From contig CAXSEF010000006.1 in NCBI GenBank assembly GCA_964236535.1, positions 13,889 through 77,888 of the forward strand: a stretch of DNA of 64,000 nucleotides. Direction: 5' to 3'. Below the pieces are notes generated by a model, which did not search any database, was not told where the DNA came from, and was given only the letters and a program-made list of their open reading frames with translations. This document shows, in pieces, positions 42,772 to 51,026 of this stretch; within the stretch, counting starts at the first letter, position 1, and each line of letters starts with the position of its first letter. The translations under genes were made by a program, and so were the position numbers. Source of the DNA: CAXSEF01 sp964236535. Its GTDB lineage: Bacteria; Pseudomonadota; Alphaproteobacteria; Acetobacterales; Acetobacteraceae.

Positions 42772-43083
42772 CGGCAAGTCTCCAGTATTCTGCAATGGAT
42801 GAAGGCTCGGTCACAGTCTCTGCGGCGCTTCTCCGGGAGCCCAGGGCCCACCAAGGCTGCGCCGCACACTTCAGGGCACTATGGACGTAGGCCCCTGGGC
42901 CCGCTTGCGCGTAGGCGTGAGAGTCTTTGTCGATCCGTGCGGTTGCAGGTCCCGCAGGCGCCCGTACACCTTCCCGACCCGCTCAGCCCGGCGGCAGGTG
43001 TGTATACTTTCGACCAAAGTGACCATGCGCGCAACTGCTGCCGCGCCTGGCCATTGGATGCGAATTGATGAGGGGCGAGCGAC
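42772..43083. promoter_or_regulatory. Divergent spacer with GTATAC site
   Basis: A 312-bp region between the DUF1329 gene (leftward) and the AtzH-like gene (rightward), without a gene. It holds GTGTATACTT at 43000-43009, 75 bp before the AtzH-like ATG, and AGAATACTGG (reverse strand) next to the DUF1329 start. Both fit the promoter words seen elsewhere in the catabolic region. A stretch near 42835-42890 is REP-like. Confidence 0.45.
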
Positions 43084-43458
43084 ATGCAGATCAACGGTCC
43101 GGCGACGCTTGCCGAAGTGCAGGCGATGTTCGACCGCTACGAGGACGCGCTGGTCAGTAACGATCTCGAGGAGCTCACGGCGCTGTTCTGGGACGATGCG
43201 TTGACCATACGTTTCGGCGCAGCGGAGACGCTGTACGGCGCCGGCGCGATCGCCAGCTTCCGCGCCGCGCGGCCGGCCGGACGGCGGCCACGCCGAATAT
43301 TGCGCACCACCATCACCACCTATGGAGCCGATTTCGCGACCGCGCTGACCGAGTTCATGCTGGAGGGGCAGAGCGCGATCGGCCTGCAAAGCCAAAGTTG
43401 GGTGCGTATGCCGAAGGGCTGGCGGGTGGTTGCGGCGCACGTGTCGTATCTCAGGTAG
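43084..43458 (+). CDS. AtzH/HpxZ-like (DUF3225) protein
   Basis: A 124-residue NTF2-like protein: RYEDALVSNDLEELTALFW, RFGAAETLYG, FRAARPAGR and SWVRMPKGWRVVAAHVS match the AtzH/HpxZ group. These small proteins accompany amidases in cyanurate (AtzH) and oxalurate (HpxZ) breakdown, and AtzH itself is reported as an amidohydrolase. No AtzE/HpxW-type amidase is in the window. It supports degradation of a nitrogen-rich ring in this region. ATG at 43084 with a GGGGCGAGC stretch upstream. Confidence 0.82.
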   Translation: MQINGPATLAEVQAMFDRYEDALVSNDLEELTALFWDDALTIRFGAAETLYGAGAIASFRAARPAGRRPRRILRTTITTYGADFATALTEFMLEGQSAIGLQSQSWVRMPKGWRVVAAHVSYLR

Positions 43459-43581
43459 GCAGGTTCAGGTCCTGCCGGGAGCCGCCGGACACCGGAGCCT
43501 CTGGTCGCGACTTGGAAAGGAGATGGATGCTGGAGGCCTGCCAATGCCTGCGTCCCGAGACAGAGCCTCCAGCCTTGTCCA

Positions 43582-44181
43582 CTAGAGCTGGCTTTCCGCG
43601 AACTCGTAGTTGGCGATCTTGTCCATCCAGTTGGTCACGTAGTCCGGCCGGCGATTGCGGAAATCGACGTAGTAGCTGTGCTCCCAAACGTCGATGCCGA
43701 GCAGCGCCTTGCCTTCGCCGGTGGCCAACGGGTTCGAGCCGTTCGGCGTCTTGGTCACCTTGAGCTTGCCGTCGGCACCCGCGATCAGCCAGGCCCAGCC
43801 CGAGCCGAACTGTGTGGTGGCCGCGGTCTTGAACGCCTCCTTGAACTTGTCGACGCCGCCGAAATCCTCGACCAGCTTCTGCTCGAGCCTGCCCGGGATC
43901 TGGCCGCCCTTCGGACTCATCGCCTGCCAGAACAGGATGTGGTTCCAATGCTGCCCGGCGTTGTTGAACACCGGCGCCATGTCCGGCTTGCCGTTGGAGA
44001 GGGCTACGATCTCCTCGAGCGACTTGCCCTGCAGCTGCGGGTCCTTCTCGACGAAGCCGTTCAGCGCGATGACGTACGCCTGATGATGCTTGTCGTGGTG
44101 CAGTTCCAGGGTCTCCTGGCACATGCCCTGGCCGGCGAGCGCGTTCTTGTCGTAGGGCAGCGCGGGAAGCTCGAACGCCAT
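43582..44181 (-). CDS. sodB: Superoxide dismutase, Fe/Mn family
   Basis: A 199-residue cytoplasmic superoxide dismutase with metal ligands H28, H81, D164 and H168 (ELHHDKHH, NHILFW, DVWEHSYY). Q77 in NAGQHWNH takes the position typical of the iron-type enzymes, so iron or cambialistic use is likely. A strong GGAGG ribosome-binding site (44188-44192, reverse strand) decides the ATG at 44181. Not specific to the catabolic genes, but oxygenases generate superoxide. Confidence 0.95.
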   Translation of the reverse strand: MAFELPALPYDKNALAGQGMCQETLELHHDKHHQAYVIALNGFVEKDPQLQGKSLEEIVALSNGKPDMAPVFNNAGQHWNHILFWQAMSPKGGQIPGRLEQKLVEDFGGVDKFKEAFKTAATTQFGSGWAWLIAGADGKLKVTKTPNGSNPLATGEGKALLGIDVWEHSYYVDFRNRRPDYVTNWMDKIANYEFAESQL

Positions 44182-44617
44182 GGTGTTCCTCCGATTGAGC
44201 ACCGGAACATGGACACCGCGGCAGCCGGCGAGGTCAAGCCTTGCCGATCCCAACCGGTTCCTTCAGCGCAATGATTTAGGGCACGCGCACCGCCATACCG
44301 CAGCAGCCGTGGCATCGGCGCCGGCGCATTGCAATTTTTGTAGAAAGAATTTAATGGCGAGAGCTGGGCCTGGCGCAGGCAGGCTGGACTTCCGGCCACT
44401 GACAAGCATCGGTTCGGCGACGCATCGCTTCACGCCGCGTGGACGCATACCTCCTTGGGCTGGGACAGGGCACATGACAGCAGACCGGCCGGAAGCGCGA
44501 TCATGGCAAGCTGCTCCGATCCGGGCAGGCCAGCCGAGCCTGCTGTGCGGTGTCGCTGCAGATGCGCCGGCCCCCGTTCCGACCGTGCGGCGTCACGCCC
44601 CGACGGGCCCCTGAACG
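44182..44617. promoter_or_regulatory. Divergent spacer between SOD and SIP-type genes
   Basis: No supportable gene in 436 bases. The one AT-rich block (44326-44357) includes the palindrome ATTGCAAT at 44328-44335 and is the most likely promoter area. Because both flanking genes are iron-linked, an iron-responsive operator could be here, but no clear Fur or Irr consensus is visible. Confidence 0.3.
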
Positions 44618-45391
44618 ATGATGCACACGCCACCGCAGCCGCCGCCCGGGTCGCGTCGGACGGAGCCCGGCGAGCCGCCGTCGCGGCGACTTCGCGGCGT
44701 CACGGTCGTGGCCGCCGAGCAGGTCACGCCGCGCACCCGCCGGATTACCGTTGCCGGCCCGGAGCTCGCCGGCCTTGCGGTCGTCCGGCCGGCGCAGTGG
44801 GTCAAGGTGTTCGTGCCGGCCCGCGGCGCGGAGGTGCCGGCCGGGCGTGCCTACACCATCCGCTGCTTTGATCCGCGGAGCGGCCGCATGGCGCTCGACT
44901 TCGTGCTGCACGGCGATGGGCCGTGTGCGTCCTGGGCGTGCCAGGCGCAGCCGGGGCAGAGGGCGGCACTCGCGGGGCCGCGCGCCGGCTTTGACCTGCA
45001 CGCGGCGCCGGCAGTGCTGCTCGGCGGCGATGAAACGGCGCTTCCGGCGATCGCCGGCATCCTGGCTGCGCTGCCGGACGGCCTGCCCGCTCAGGTGTTC
45101 ATTGAGGTGCACGACCCTTCGGAGCAGCAGGCGCTGCCGACCCGGGCGCAGGCGACGGTGCGCTGGCTGTCGCGCTGCGGCGCTGCGGCCGGCACCACGC
45201 AGGCGCTGCAGCAGGCGATGGCCGCGGCCGCCGTTCCGTCCGGTGGCCGGGTCTGGATGGCTGGGGAGGCGAGCGCCGCCCGCGCCGTGCTGCGGCACTT
45301 CAGCGTCGAGCGCGGTCTGGCGCGCGGCAGCGTGACGGCGGCCGGATACTGGAAGCACGGGGAAAGCGACCATCGTGACCAGGCCGCGTGA
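44618..45391 (+). CDS. Siderophore-interacting-type FAD/NAD(P)H reductase
   Basis: A 257-residue protein with the SIP-family layout: FAD-binding domain (PAQWVKVFVPARG, GRAYTIRCFDP) and NAD(P)H domain ending in VWMAGEASAARAVLRHF and AAGYWKHGESDHRDQ. SIP proteins reduce ferric siderophores and release iron. Iron is needed by the FeS subunits and extradiol dioxygenases here, but the link is only by position. Two adjacent ATG codons (44618, 44621) are possible starts. Confidence 0.88.
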   Translation: MMHTPPQPPPGSRRTEPGEPPSRRLRGVTVVAAEQVTPRTRRITVAGPELAGLAVVRPAQWVKVFVPARGAEVPAGRAYTIRCFDPRSGRMALDFVLHGDGPCASWACQAQPGQRAALAGPRAGFDLHAAPAVLLGGDETALPAIAGILAALPDGLPAQVFIEVHDPSEQQALPTRAQATVRWLSRCGAAAGTTQALQQAMAAAAVPSGGRVWMAGEASAARAVLRHFSVERGLARGSVTAAGYWKHGESDHRDQAA

Positions 45392-45496
45392 CCAGGCCGG
45401 CCGGCAGCCTCGCCCTGGTCAGCTCTGCTGTGCGCTGCACGGTTGTCGGCCGCTCGTCTTTCTGCAGCCCTGCTACGGAACACCGGGGCTGACCGG

Positions 45497-47140
45497 GTGA
45501 TCTTCGGGCCGACACGGCTGGACGAGGCGGACGGCGCCGTCCTGGCGCACACGCTGCGTCTGCCTGGGGTCGTGCTGCGCAAGGGCATCGTCCTTGACGC
45601 CGCGGCGATCGCGATGCTGCACGATAACGGCATTGGCGAGGTGATCGCGGCTCGGCTTCAGCCGGGGGACCTGGGCGAGGACCAGGTGGCCGATCGTCTC
45701 GGGCAGGCGCTGCTCTCGCCGCAGGTCAGGGCGACGCAGGCCGCAACTGGGCGGGTGAACCTGCGCGCCGCGGCGCCCGGGCTGCTGCTGGTGGACTCCG
45801 CCCGGATCAACCGGCTGAACACGGTCGACGAAGCGCTGACCGTGGCGACCCTGCCCGACTCGACGCCGGTTGCGGCGCGCGACATGCTGGCGACCGTCAA
45901 GGTGATCCCGTTCGCGGTTCCCGGCCACGTTATCGAGGCCGCCGAGCAGCTTGCCCGAGCCGGCACGGCCGGCGCGGCGCTGCGGCTGGCGCCGTTCCGG
46001 CCCCTGCGGGTCGGGCTCGTGCTGACGCTGCTGCCGGGCCTGAAGGACAGCATCGTCGAGGGCACGATCGAGGCGACCGCGGCGCGGGTGCACGGGCTGA
46101 CCGGCACGCTGCTGCCACCGGAGCGCTGCGCGCACGAGACCGCGGCAGTGGCCGCCGCACTCCAGCGTCTGATCGACGCAGGCGCCGAGCTGCTGCTGGT
46201 GGCCGGCGCTTCCGCGGTGGTCGACCGGCGCGACATCGGGCCCGCAGGAATCGAGGCCGCGGGCGGCGAGATCATGCATTTCGGCATGCCGGTCGATCCG
46301 GGCAACCTGGTCTGCCTGGGCCGGGTGGGCGACCTGCCGGCGCTTGTGCTGCCCGGCTGCGCGCGCAGCCCGAAGCTGAACGGCATCGACCGGTTGCTGT
46401 GGCGCCTGTTCGCGGGCCTCGACGTCGATGCGGCGACAGTGACCGAGATGGGAGTGGGCGGGCTGCTCAAGGAAGACAGCCGACCGCTGCCGCGCGCCCA
46501 GGCAGAGGTTCGCCGGCCCGCCGTGGCGGCGCGCCCCCGGGCGCCGGCCCGGGTGGCAGCGGTCGTGCTGGCGGCTGGCCGCTCGAGCCGCATGGCGCCG
46601 CGCAACAAGCTGCTGATCTCCGGCGCCGGCGGAAACGCCATGGTGGCGCGGGTGGTGGACGCAGTGCTGGGCAGCGCCGCACGGCCCGTGTTCGTCGTGC
46701 TGGGGCACCAGGCCTGCGAGGTGGTGCGGGCGCTGGCCGGGCGCCCCGTGCGCTTCGTGCACGCCGCGGACTACGGCGAGGGCCTGTCGGCGAGCCTGCG
46801 GGCGGGGATCATGGCGTTGCCCGCGGAGGCGTCAGCCGCGCTGGTGTGCCTGGGCGACATGCCGCTGGTCACCGCGCCGATGCTCGACCGGCTGATCGAG
46901 GCCTACGACCCGGACGAGGGGCGCACCATCGTGTTGCCGACGTTCCAGGGGCAGCCGGGCAACCCGATGCTGTGGGACCGGGGCTGGTTCGCCGACATTG
47001 CGGCACTGACCGGCGACGCGGGGGCGCGGGCTCTGCTGGCGGCACGGGCGGAGCACGCGGTCGAGGTGGAGATCGGCGAGGACGCGGTGCTGCGCGACTT
47101 CGACACGCCGGACTCCCTGGAGGGGCTGGACCGGAGGTGA
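45497..47140 (+). CDS. Fused MoeA-like/MocA molybdenum cofactor protein
   Basis: A 547-residue two-domain protein. Residues 1-345 resemble molybdopterin-binding MoeA/MogA-type domains (LDEADGAVLAHTL, LLVAGASAVVDRRDIGPAG, GMPVDPGNLVCLG). From about 370 a nucleotidyltransferase domain of the MocA type begins (VVLAAGRSSRMAPRNKLL, LVCLGDMPLVT). MocA turns Mo-molybdopterin into the cytosine dinucleotide form used by xanthine-dehydrogenase-family hydroxylases such as the two in this window. GTG at 45497 is chosen because VIFGPTRLDEA matches how relatives begin; the frame is open from a TTG at 45443. Confidence 0.88.
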   Translation: MIFGPTRLDEADGAVLAHTLRLPGVVLRKGIVLDAAAIAMLHDNGIGEVIAARLQPGDLGEDQVADRLGQALLSPQVRATQAATGRVNLRAAAPGLLLVDSARINRLNTVDEALTVATLPDSTPVAARDMLATVKVIPFAVPGHVIEAAEQLARAGTAGAALRLAPFRPLRVGLVLTLLPGLKDSIVEGTIEATAARVHGLTGTLLPPERCAHETAAVAAALQRLIDAGAELLLVAGASAVVDRRDIGPAGIEAAGGEIMHFGMPVDPGNLVCLGRVGDLPALVLPGCARSPKLNGIDRLLWRLFAGLDVDAATVTEMGVGGLLKEDSRPLPRAQAEVRRPAVAARPRAPARVAAVVLAAGRSSRMAPRNKLLISGAGGNAMVARVVDAVLGSAARPVFVVLGHQACEVVRALAGRPVRFVHAADYGEGLSASLRAGIMALPAEASAALVCLGDMPLVTAPMLDRLIEAYDPDEGRTIVLPTFQGQPGNPMLWDRGWFADIAALTGDAGARALLAARAEHAVEVEIGEDAVLRDFDTPDSLEGLDRR

Positions 47141-47245
47141 GGCAAGGCGACGGACTCCACCCCGCCTTCGGGACGGGACCCGCTGGAAGGCTACGTCCTC
47201 AGGCCTGCACATGAAAGGTGTCGCGCCACGCTGCGGGTATCGTGC

Positions 47246-48346
47246 GACCTTGTTGCACGGGTCTGGCCGCGTTGGCTGGGGTAGGATGCGGCGGGCGCCA
47301 TTCTGCGTCACCGGCAGAGGTGTGAAGTCGTGCCGTTCAAAGCCAATGCCGAGCGCTGCCACCGCATCCCGAAGCAGCGGCACAGGGTGACGAACTCGGC
47401 GTCTTACGACATGGCCCTACGCCAGCGCGGCAGCCTCACGGTCTGGTTCACCGAGGCGGCGCTCTCGGCCTGGAAAGCCGAGCCAAGGACCACGCGAGGC
47501 GGCCAGCCACGTTACTCGGCCCTGGCGATCACCACGGCGCTGACGCTGCGGGCGGTGTTCCGCCTGGCTTTGCGCCAGACCGAAGGGCTGATCGGCTCCA
47601 TCCTCGCCCTCCTCGGCCTGGATCTGGCGGTGCCGGACCACTCCACCCTGAGCCGCAGGGCCGAGACCTTGGCGTTCCCGCCCCAGAGGCATGGCTCGGC
47701 ACCCGTTCATCTGCTGGTGGACAGCACGGGGCTGAAGCTGTGCGGGGCGGGCGAGTGGCTGCTCGAGAAGCACGGCACGCGCACCCGCCGGTCCTGGCGC
47801 AAGCTGCACATCGGCGTGGATGCCGATACCGGGCAGATCGTCGCGGCCACGCTGACCACCAGCGATGTCGACGATGCCTCGCAGGTCGGACCCTTGCTTG
47901 ACCAGGCGGGTCCGCTCGCCTCGTTCACCGCCGATGGTGCGTATGACCAGGACGGCGTCTACGGCAAGGTCGCCAGGCATTCTTCCACCGCCGCGGTGAT
48001 CGTGCCACCCCGGTCCAGCGCCGTGCCGAGCAAGACGGCCGGGACGGCACCAACACAGCGCGACTGCCACCTGCAGACGATCTGCAAGCACGGCCGCAGA
48101 CGCTGGCAGAAGACGTCAGGCTACCACTGGCGCGCGCTGGTCGAGGCTGACATCAGCCGGTTCAAGCGCGTGATCGGGGACGGGCTGCGCTCGCGTACGG
48201 ACCGCCGTCGCGAGACAGAGATTGCCCTCGCTGTCAGCGTCCTGAACCGAATGCTCGAACTCGGGCGACCAAAGTACGTCCGCTTGGTGTGACAGCCAAT
48301 GCAGACAGTCGCTCCACGACCGTCGTCAGATCCATGCAACAAGGCC
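47246..48346 (+). mobile_element. Complete IS5-family insertion sequence
   Basis: About 1.1 kb with one transposase gene. The ends are imperfect inverted repeats: the left reads GACCTTGTTGCACGGGTCTG from 47246, and the reverse complement of the right reads GGCCTTGTTGCATGGATCTG from 48346 (17 of 20 match). No flanking target duplication is seen (GTATCGTGC versus ATTCCACGG), suggesting a later rearrangement or deletion. The right end lies inside the open frame of the downstream helicase, whose original start it has removed. Confidence 0.85.
47330..48292 (+). CDS. IS5-family (IS903-group) transposase
   Basis: A 320-residue DDE transposase: D near residue 130 (LLVDSTGLK), D near 201 (TADGAYD) and E near 271 (LVEADISRFKR), with the N-terminal RHRVTNSASYDMALRQRGSL block of IS903-type enzymes common in Acetobacteraceae and rhizobia. 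The frame is intact from GTG 47330 to the stop, so the element may still be active. Confidence 0.93.
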   Translation: MPFKANAERCHRIPKQRHRVTNSASYDMALRQRGSLTVWFTEAALSAWKAEPRTTRGGQPRYSALAITTALTLRAVFRLALRQTEGLIGSILALLGLDLAVPDHSTLSRRAETLAFPPQRHGSAPVHLLVDSTGLKLCGAGEWLLEKHGTRTRRSWRKLHIGVDADTGQIVAATLTTSDVDDASQVGPLLDQAGPLASFTADGAYDQDGVYGKVARHSSTAAVIVPPRSSAVPSKTAGTAPTQRDCHLQTICKHGRRRWQKTSGYHWRALVEADISRFKRVIGDGLRSRTDRRRETEIALAVSVLNRMLELGRPKYVRLV

Positions 48347-50082
48347 ATTCCACGGGCAACTGCGTGGTGCTCGCTGGACCCGGCAGCGGTAAGACGAAGA
48401 CGCTGGTGCTCAAGCTCGCCCGGATTATGGCAGAGGATGTACGCGCGCCCCGAGGAGCGGCATGCATCACCTATAGCCAGGAATGCGCACGCGAACTGAC
48501 GCGTCGGCTGGAGCGACTGGGCCTGCGCGAGGCCCCCAATCTCTTCATCGGCACAGTGCATGGGTTCTGCCTGAGGCGTCTTCTCATGCCCTATGGCCGG
48601 CTTGCGGAGCTCCCGGTGCCGTTCCCACTCACCGTCGCCATGCAGCGGCAGAGCGACCAGGCGATGAAGCGCATTGGCGACCGGCTGTTCGGCGTTGGCC
48701 ATCCCAACAAACCCATGGACCTTGGCCGGCATCGACGGTCTGTCCTCGACCGGAGGTCGATTGCTTGGACGAGTGAAGAAGAGCTCGCGGCCTGGGCAGA
48801 GGGATATGAGGCCGAACTGCGCCGGCTGGGTCTGATCGACTTCGATGATCTTGTGATCTTCGGGCAGCGCTTGGTTTCGGAGCACGATTGGGTGCTCCCG
48901 CTGCTTCAGGCGAAGTTTCCGGTGCTCGCGGTCGATGAATATCAGGACCTCGGCGTGGCCTTGCATCGGATCGTCAGGCGCGTCGCCTTCGATGGTGGCG
49001 TCCGGCTTTTTGCGGTGGGAGACCCCGACCAGTCGATCTACGGCTTCACCGGCGCAGACGGAGCGCTGTTGCAGGAGCTTGCCGAGCGGGACGATGTCGA
49101 GCGCGTTCAGTTGCAGCTCAACTATCGTTCGGCGTCGCGCATCGTCAGCGCATCCGAAATGGCGCTAGGCGAGGTCCGTGGCTACCAATCCAACGACCCG
49201 GACCGCCAGGCGGTCATAGAAATCGTTCAGTGCGCCGATGGCCTTGAGGGGCAGGCCGCGCATGCGGTCGCCGAGATCATTCCAGCAGCTCTTGCGGCCA
49301 AGCCCGGACGCGCGCTGGGTGACATCGCCATCCTCTATCGTGACTACCGAGCCGGCGATTTCGTGGCGGCAGCCGTCGCTGACGCAGGTAGCGATTTTGT
49401 TCGCGTCGACACTGCGGCGCCTTATCGCAAGGTCGCGCTCACGAGTTGGCTCGAGGATTGCGCCGCGTGGTGCGCCGGTGGCTGGCGAGAGGCCCGGCCG
49501 CAGTTGCGTGGACTGCTCGATCGCTGGCTCGGATTTCATCGCACCCGGATCTCAGAGGTGCAGGCCCGAGTTGAGTCGCAGCGCCTGACGCAGCTTCTAT
49601 GGTCGCTTCGCGTCGAGGAGGGGCCTGCCCAAGATTTTGTGACGGCGGTGCGGGCGGGAATGCTTGATGCGCTGATGGCGACCGAGCCGGGTCTCGCCGA
49701 TCAGCGTGAGCAGGTGGATCGCATGTCGGCGGCACTAGCGGTCGGGGGACTGCTTGCCGATCTCGACCTTGCAAGCCTTGGCGGCCGCGACGGATCTCCG
49801 CTGCATCTGAACTTGCTGACGCTGCACTCAGCAAAGGGGTGCGAGTACGACGTTGTGATCATGGTCGGTCTCGATCTCGGAAGTTTGCCCTGGCGCAATG
49901 AGCTGCCCGCCGCTCGCCGCGAGAGCCGGCGGCTCTTCTACGTCGGCTTTACGCGCGCCCGCGACGAAATTCATATGCTCTATTCGGGCTATGTCGATAC
50001 GGGCCGCGGCCGGATGTATTGGGGACGCTCGCTATTCCTGGATGAACTTGAAGCGCGAATGGAGGAGGCCGAGGTAGAATAG
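48289..50082 (+). CDS. UvrD-like ATP-dependent helicase, 5' end replaced by IS
   Basis: A superfamily 1A helicase: Walker A LAGPGSGKT near residue 30, TVHGFC, DEYQDL near 216, GDPDQSIYGF near 243, LNYR near 280, TLHSAKGCEYDVVI and VGFTRARDE near the end. At about 590 residues it is shorter than UvrD (about 720). The N-terminal Q-motif that precedes Walker A in the family is missing: residues before GNCVVLAGPG are encoded by the IS right end. Translation can start at GTG 48289 or ATG 48334, both within IS sequence. It is followed after 3 bp by an Mrr-like nuclease gene, so the pair is probably a defence operon. Whether the truncated helicase works is unclear. Confidence 0.85.
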   Translation: MTANADSRSTTVVRSMQQGHSTGNCVVLAGPGSGKTKTLVLKLARIMAEDVRAPRGAACITYSQECARELTRRLERLGLREAPNLFIGTVHGFCLRRLLMPYGRLAELPVPFPLTVAMQRQSDQAMKRIGDRLFGVGHPNKPMDLGRHRRSVLDRRSIAWTSEEELAAWAEGYEAELRRLGLIDFDDLVIFGQRLVSEHDWVLPLLQAKFPVLAVDEYQDLGVALHRIVRRVAFDGGVRLFAVGDPDQSIYGFTGADGALLQELAERDDVERVQLQLNYRSASRIVSASEMALGEVRGYQSNDPDRQAVIEIVQCADGLEGQAAHAVAEIIPAALAAKPGRALGDIAILYRDYRAGDFVAAAVADAGSDFVRVDTAAPYRKVALTSWLEDCAAWCAGGWREARPQLRGLLDRWLGFHRTRISEVQARVESQRLTQLLWSLRVEEGPAQDFVTAVRAGMLDALMATEPGLADQREQVDRMSAALAVGGLLADLDLASLGGRDGSPLHLNLLTLHSAKGCEYDVVIMVGLDLGSLPWRNELPAARRESRRLFYVGFTRARDEIHMLYSGYVDTGRGRMYWGRSLFLDELEARMEEAEVE

Positions 50083-50085
50083 TCT

Positions 50086-51000
50086 ATGATGTCATTTCGA
50101 GAAGCTCAGGCAGTCGAAGACCTGGCAGACCTCCTCTATGATTTCCTTCCCGGGAGCGGAAACAACAGGACCGCGTTTCCCCTTGCCGCCGCGCAGGCTG
50201 GCGTTGGCGACCTATGGGTGCCGGGAAGCAAGCGGCCGGCCATTGTTCAGCTCCTGACCGCGACGCTGGAACAGCGCAGGTCGTGCTTTACGAAATTGAT
50301 CGTGGCGCTCGTCCGCCAAGCGATGACCTATCGGCGAGGGAAGGGCAATCCTCTCAGCCGCGAGGAAATTGATCGGCTGAACACCCTTCTTCCCGGCGTG
50401 GAATTCAAGATCCCTGAGTTGCTCGATCCAAGCTTCCTCAGCAGTTTCGGCTCTCCGAAAGCGGCAAAGCCTGCGCCTCAAGCATCTGCGACGTTGATTG
50501 CGGAGAAAGCGCAAGAGCTCGCCGCGCTGCTCATCGAGATCACCAAACTCGATCCCCAGGTACGAGGTCTGCGTTTCGAGGGCTTTCTCAACGAGCTGTT
50601 CGCCGGCTTCGGGCTGGCGCCGCGTGGCTCTTTCCGGCTCGTCGGCGAGCAGATCGACGGTAGTTTCAAACTGCACGGCCAGACCTACCTGGTTGAAGCG
50701 AAATGGCACGGGCCTCAGATTGGCTTTGCCGACCTGATGACTTTTTCGGGCAAGGTCAGTGGGAAGGCGTCCTGGTCGCGCGGCCTGTTCGTTAGCAATT
50801 CCGGTTTCACGGCTGAGGGTCTAGAGGCGTTCTCGCGTGGGCGCCAGACCAACCTAATTTGTGCTGACGGCCTTGACTTATACGAAGTGCTCTCGCGCAA
50901 AGGTTCCTTGATTGAAATACTGGAAGCGAAAGAGCGGCGAGCTGCCGAGACTAATCGTGCGTTTATCCCCGTTCGCGATCTTGGTCTAGTAGGAGTCTGA
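50086..51000 (+). CDS. Mrr-like restriction endonuclease partner of the helicase
   Basis: A 304-residue protein. The N-terminal half is helical and unassigned (ADLLYDFLPGSG). The C-terminal half is a PD-(D/E)XK nuclease of the Mrr kind: RFEGFLNELFAGFGL, acidic residue in EQIDGSF near 190, VEAKWHG (E and K near 205-207) and GLFVSNSGFTAEGLEAF. Mrr domains cleave modified or foreign DNA. It begins 3 bp after the UvrD-like gene, which implies joint action like other helicase-nuclease defence pairs, although it is not GajA, DISARM or another set I recognise. ATG 50086 is used; a second ATG follows directly. Confidence 0.8.
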   Translation: MMSFREAQAVEDLADLLYDFLPGSGNNRTAFPLAAAQAGVGDLWVPGSKRPAIVQLLTATLEQRRSCFTKLIVALVRQAMTYRRGKGNPLSREEIDRLNTLLPGVEFKIPELLDPSFLSSFGSPKAAKPAPQASATLIAEKAQELAALLIEITKLDPQVRGLRFEGFLNELFAGFGLAPRGSFRLVGEQIDGSFKLHGQTYLVEAKWHGPQIGFADLMTFSGKVSGKASWSRGLFVSNSGFTAEGLEAFSRGRQTNLICADGLDLYEVLSRKGSLIEILEAKERRAAETNRAFIPVRDLGLVGV

Positions 51001-51026
51001 ATGGCGGTCATTGCCACCTTACTGCC

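Noticed and set aside
44182..44614. Open frame between SOD and SIP-type genes
   Set aside because: Composition and lack of any conserved motif suggest a chance frame in GC-rich DNA; more likely promoter region.
48289..51000. Gabija defence system
   Set aside because: The helicase could pass as GajB, but the partner is an Mrr-like PD-(D/E)XK protein without the ABC-ATPase/TOPRIM domains of GajA.
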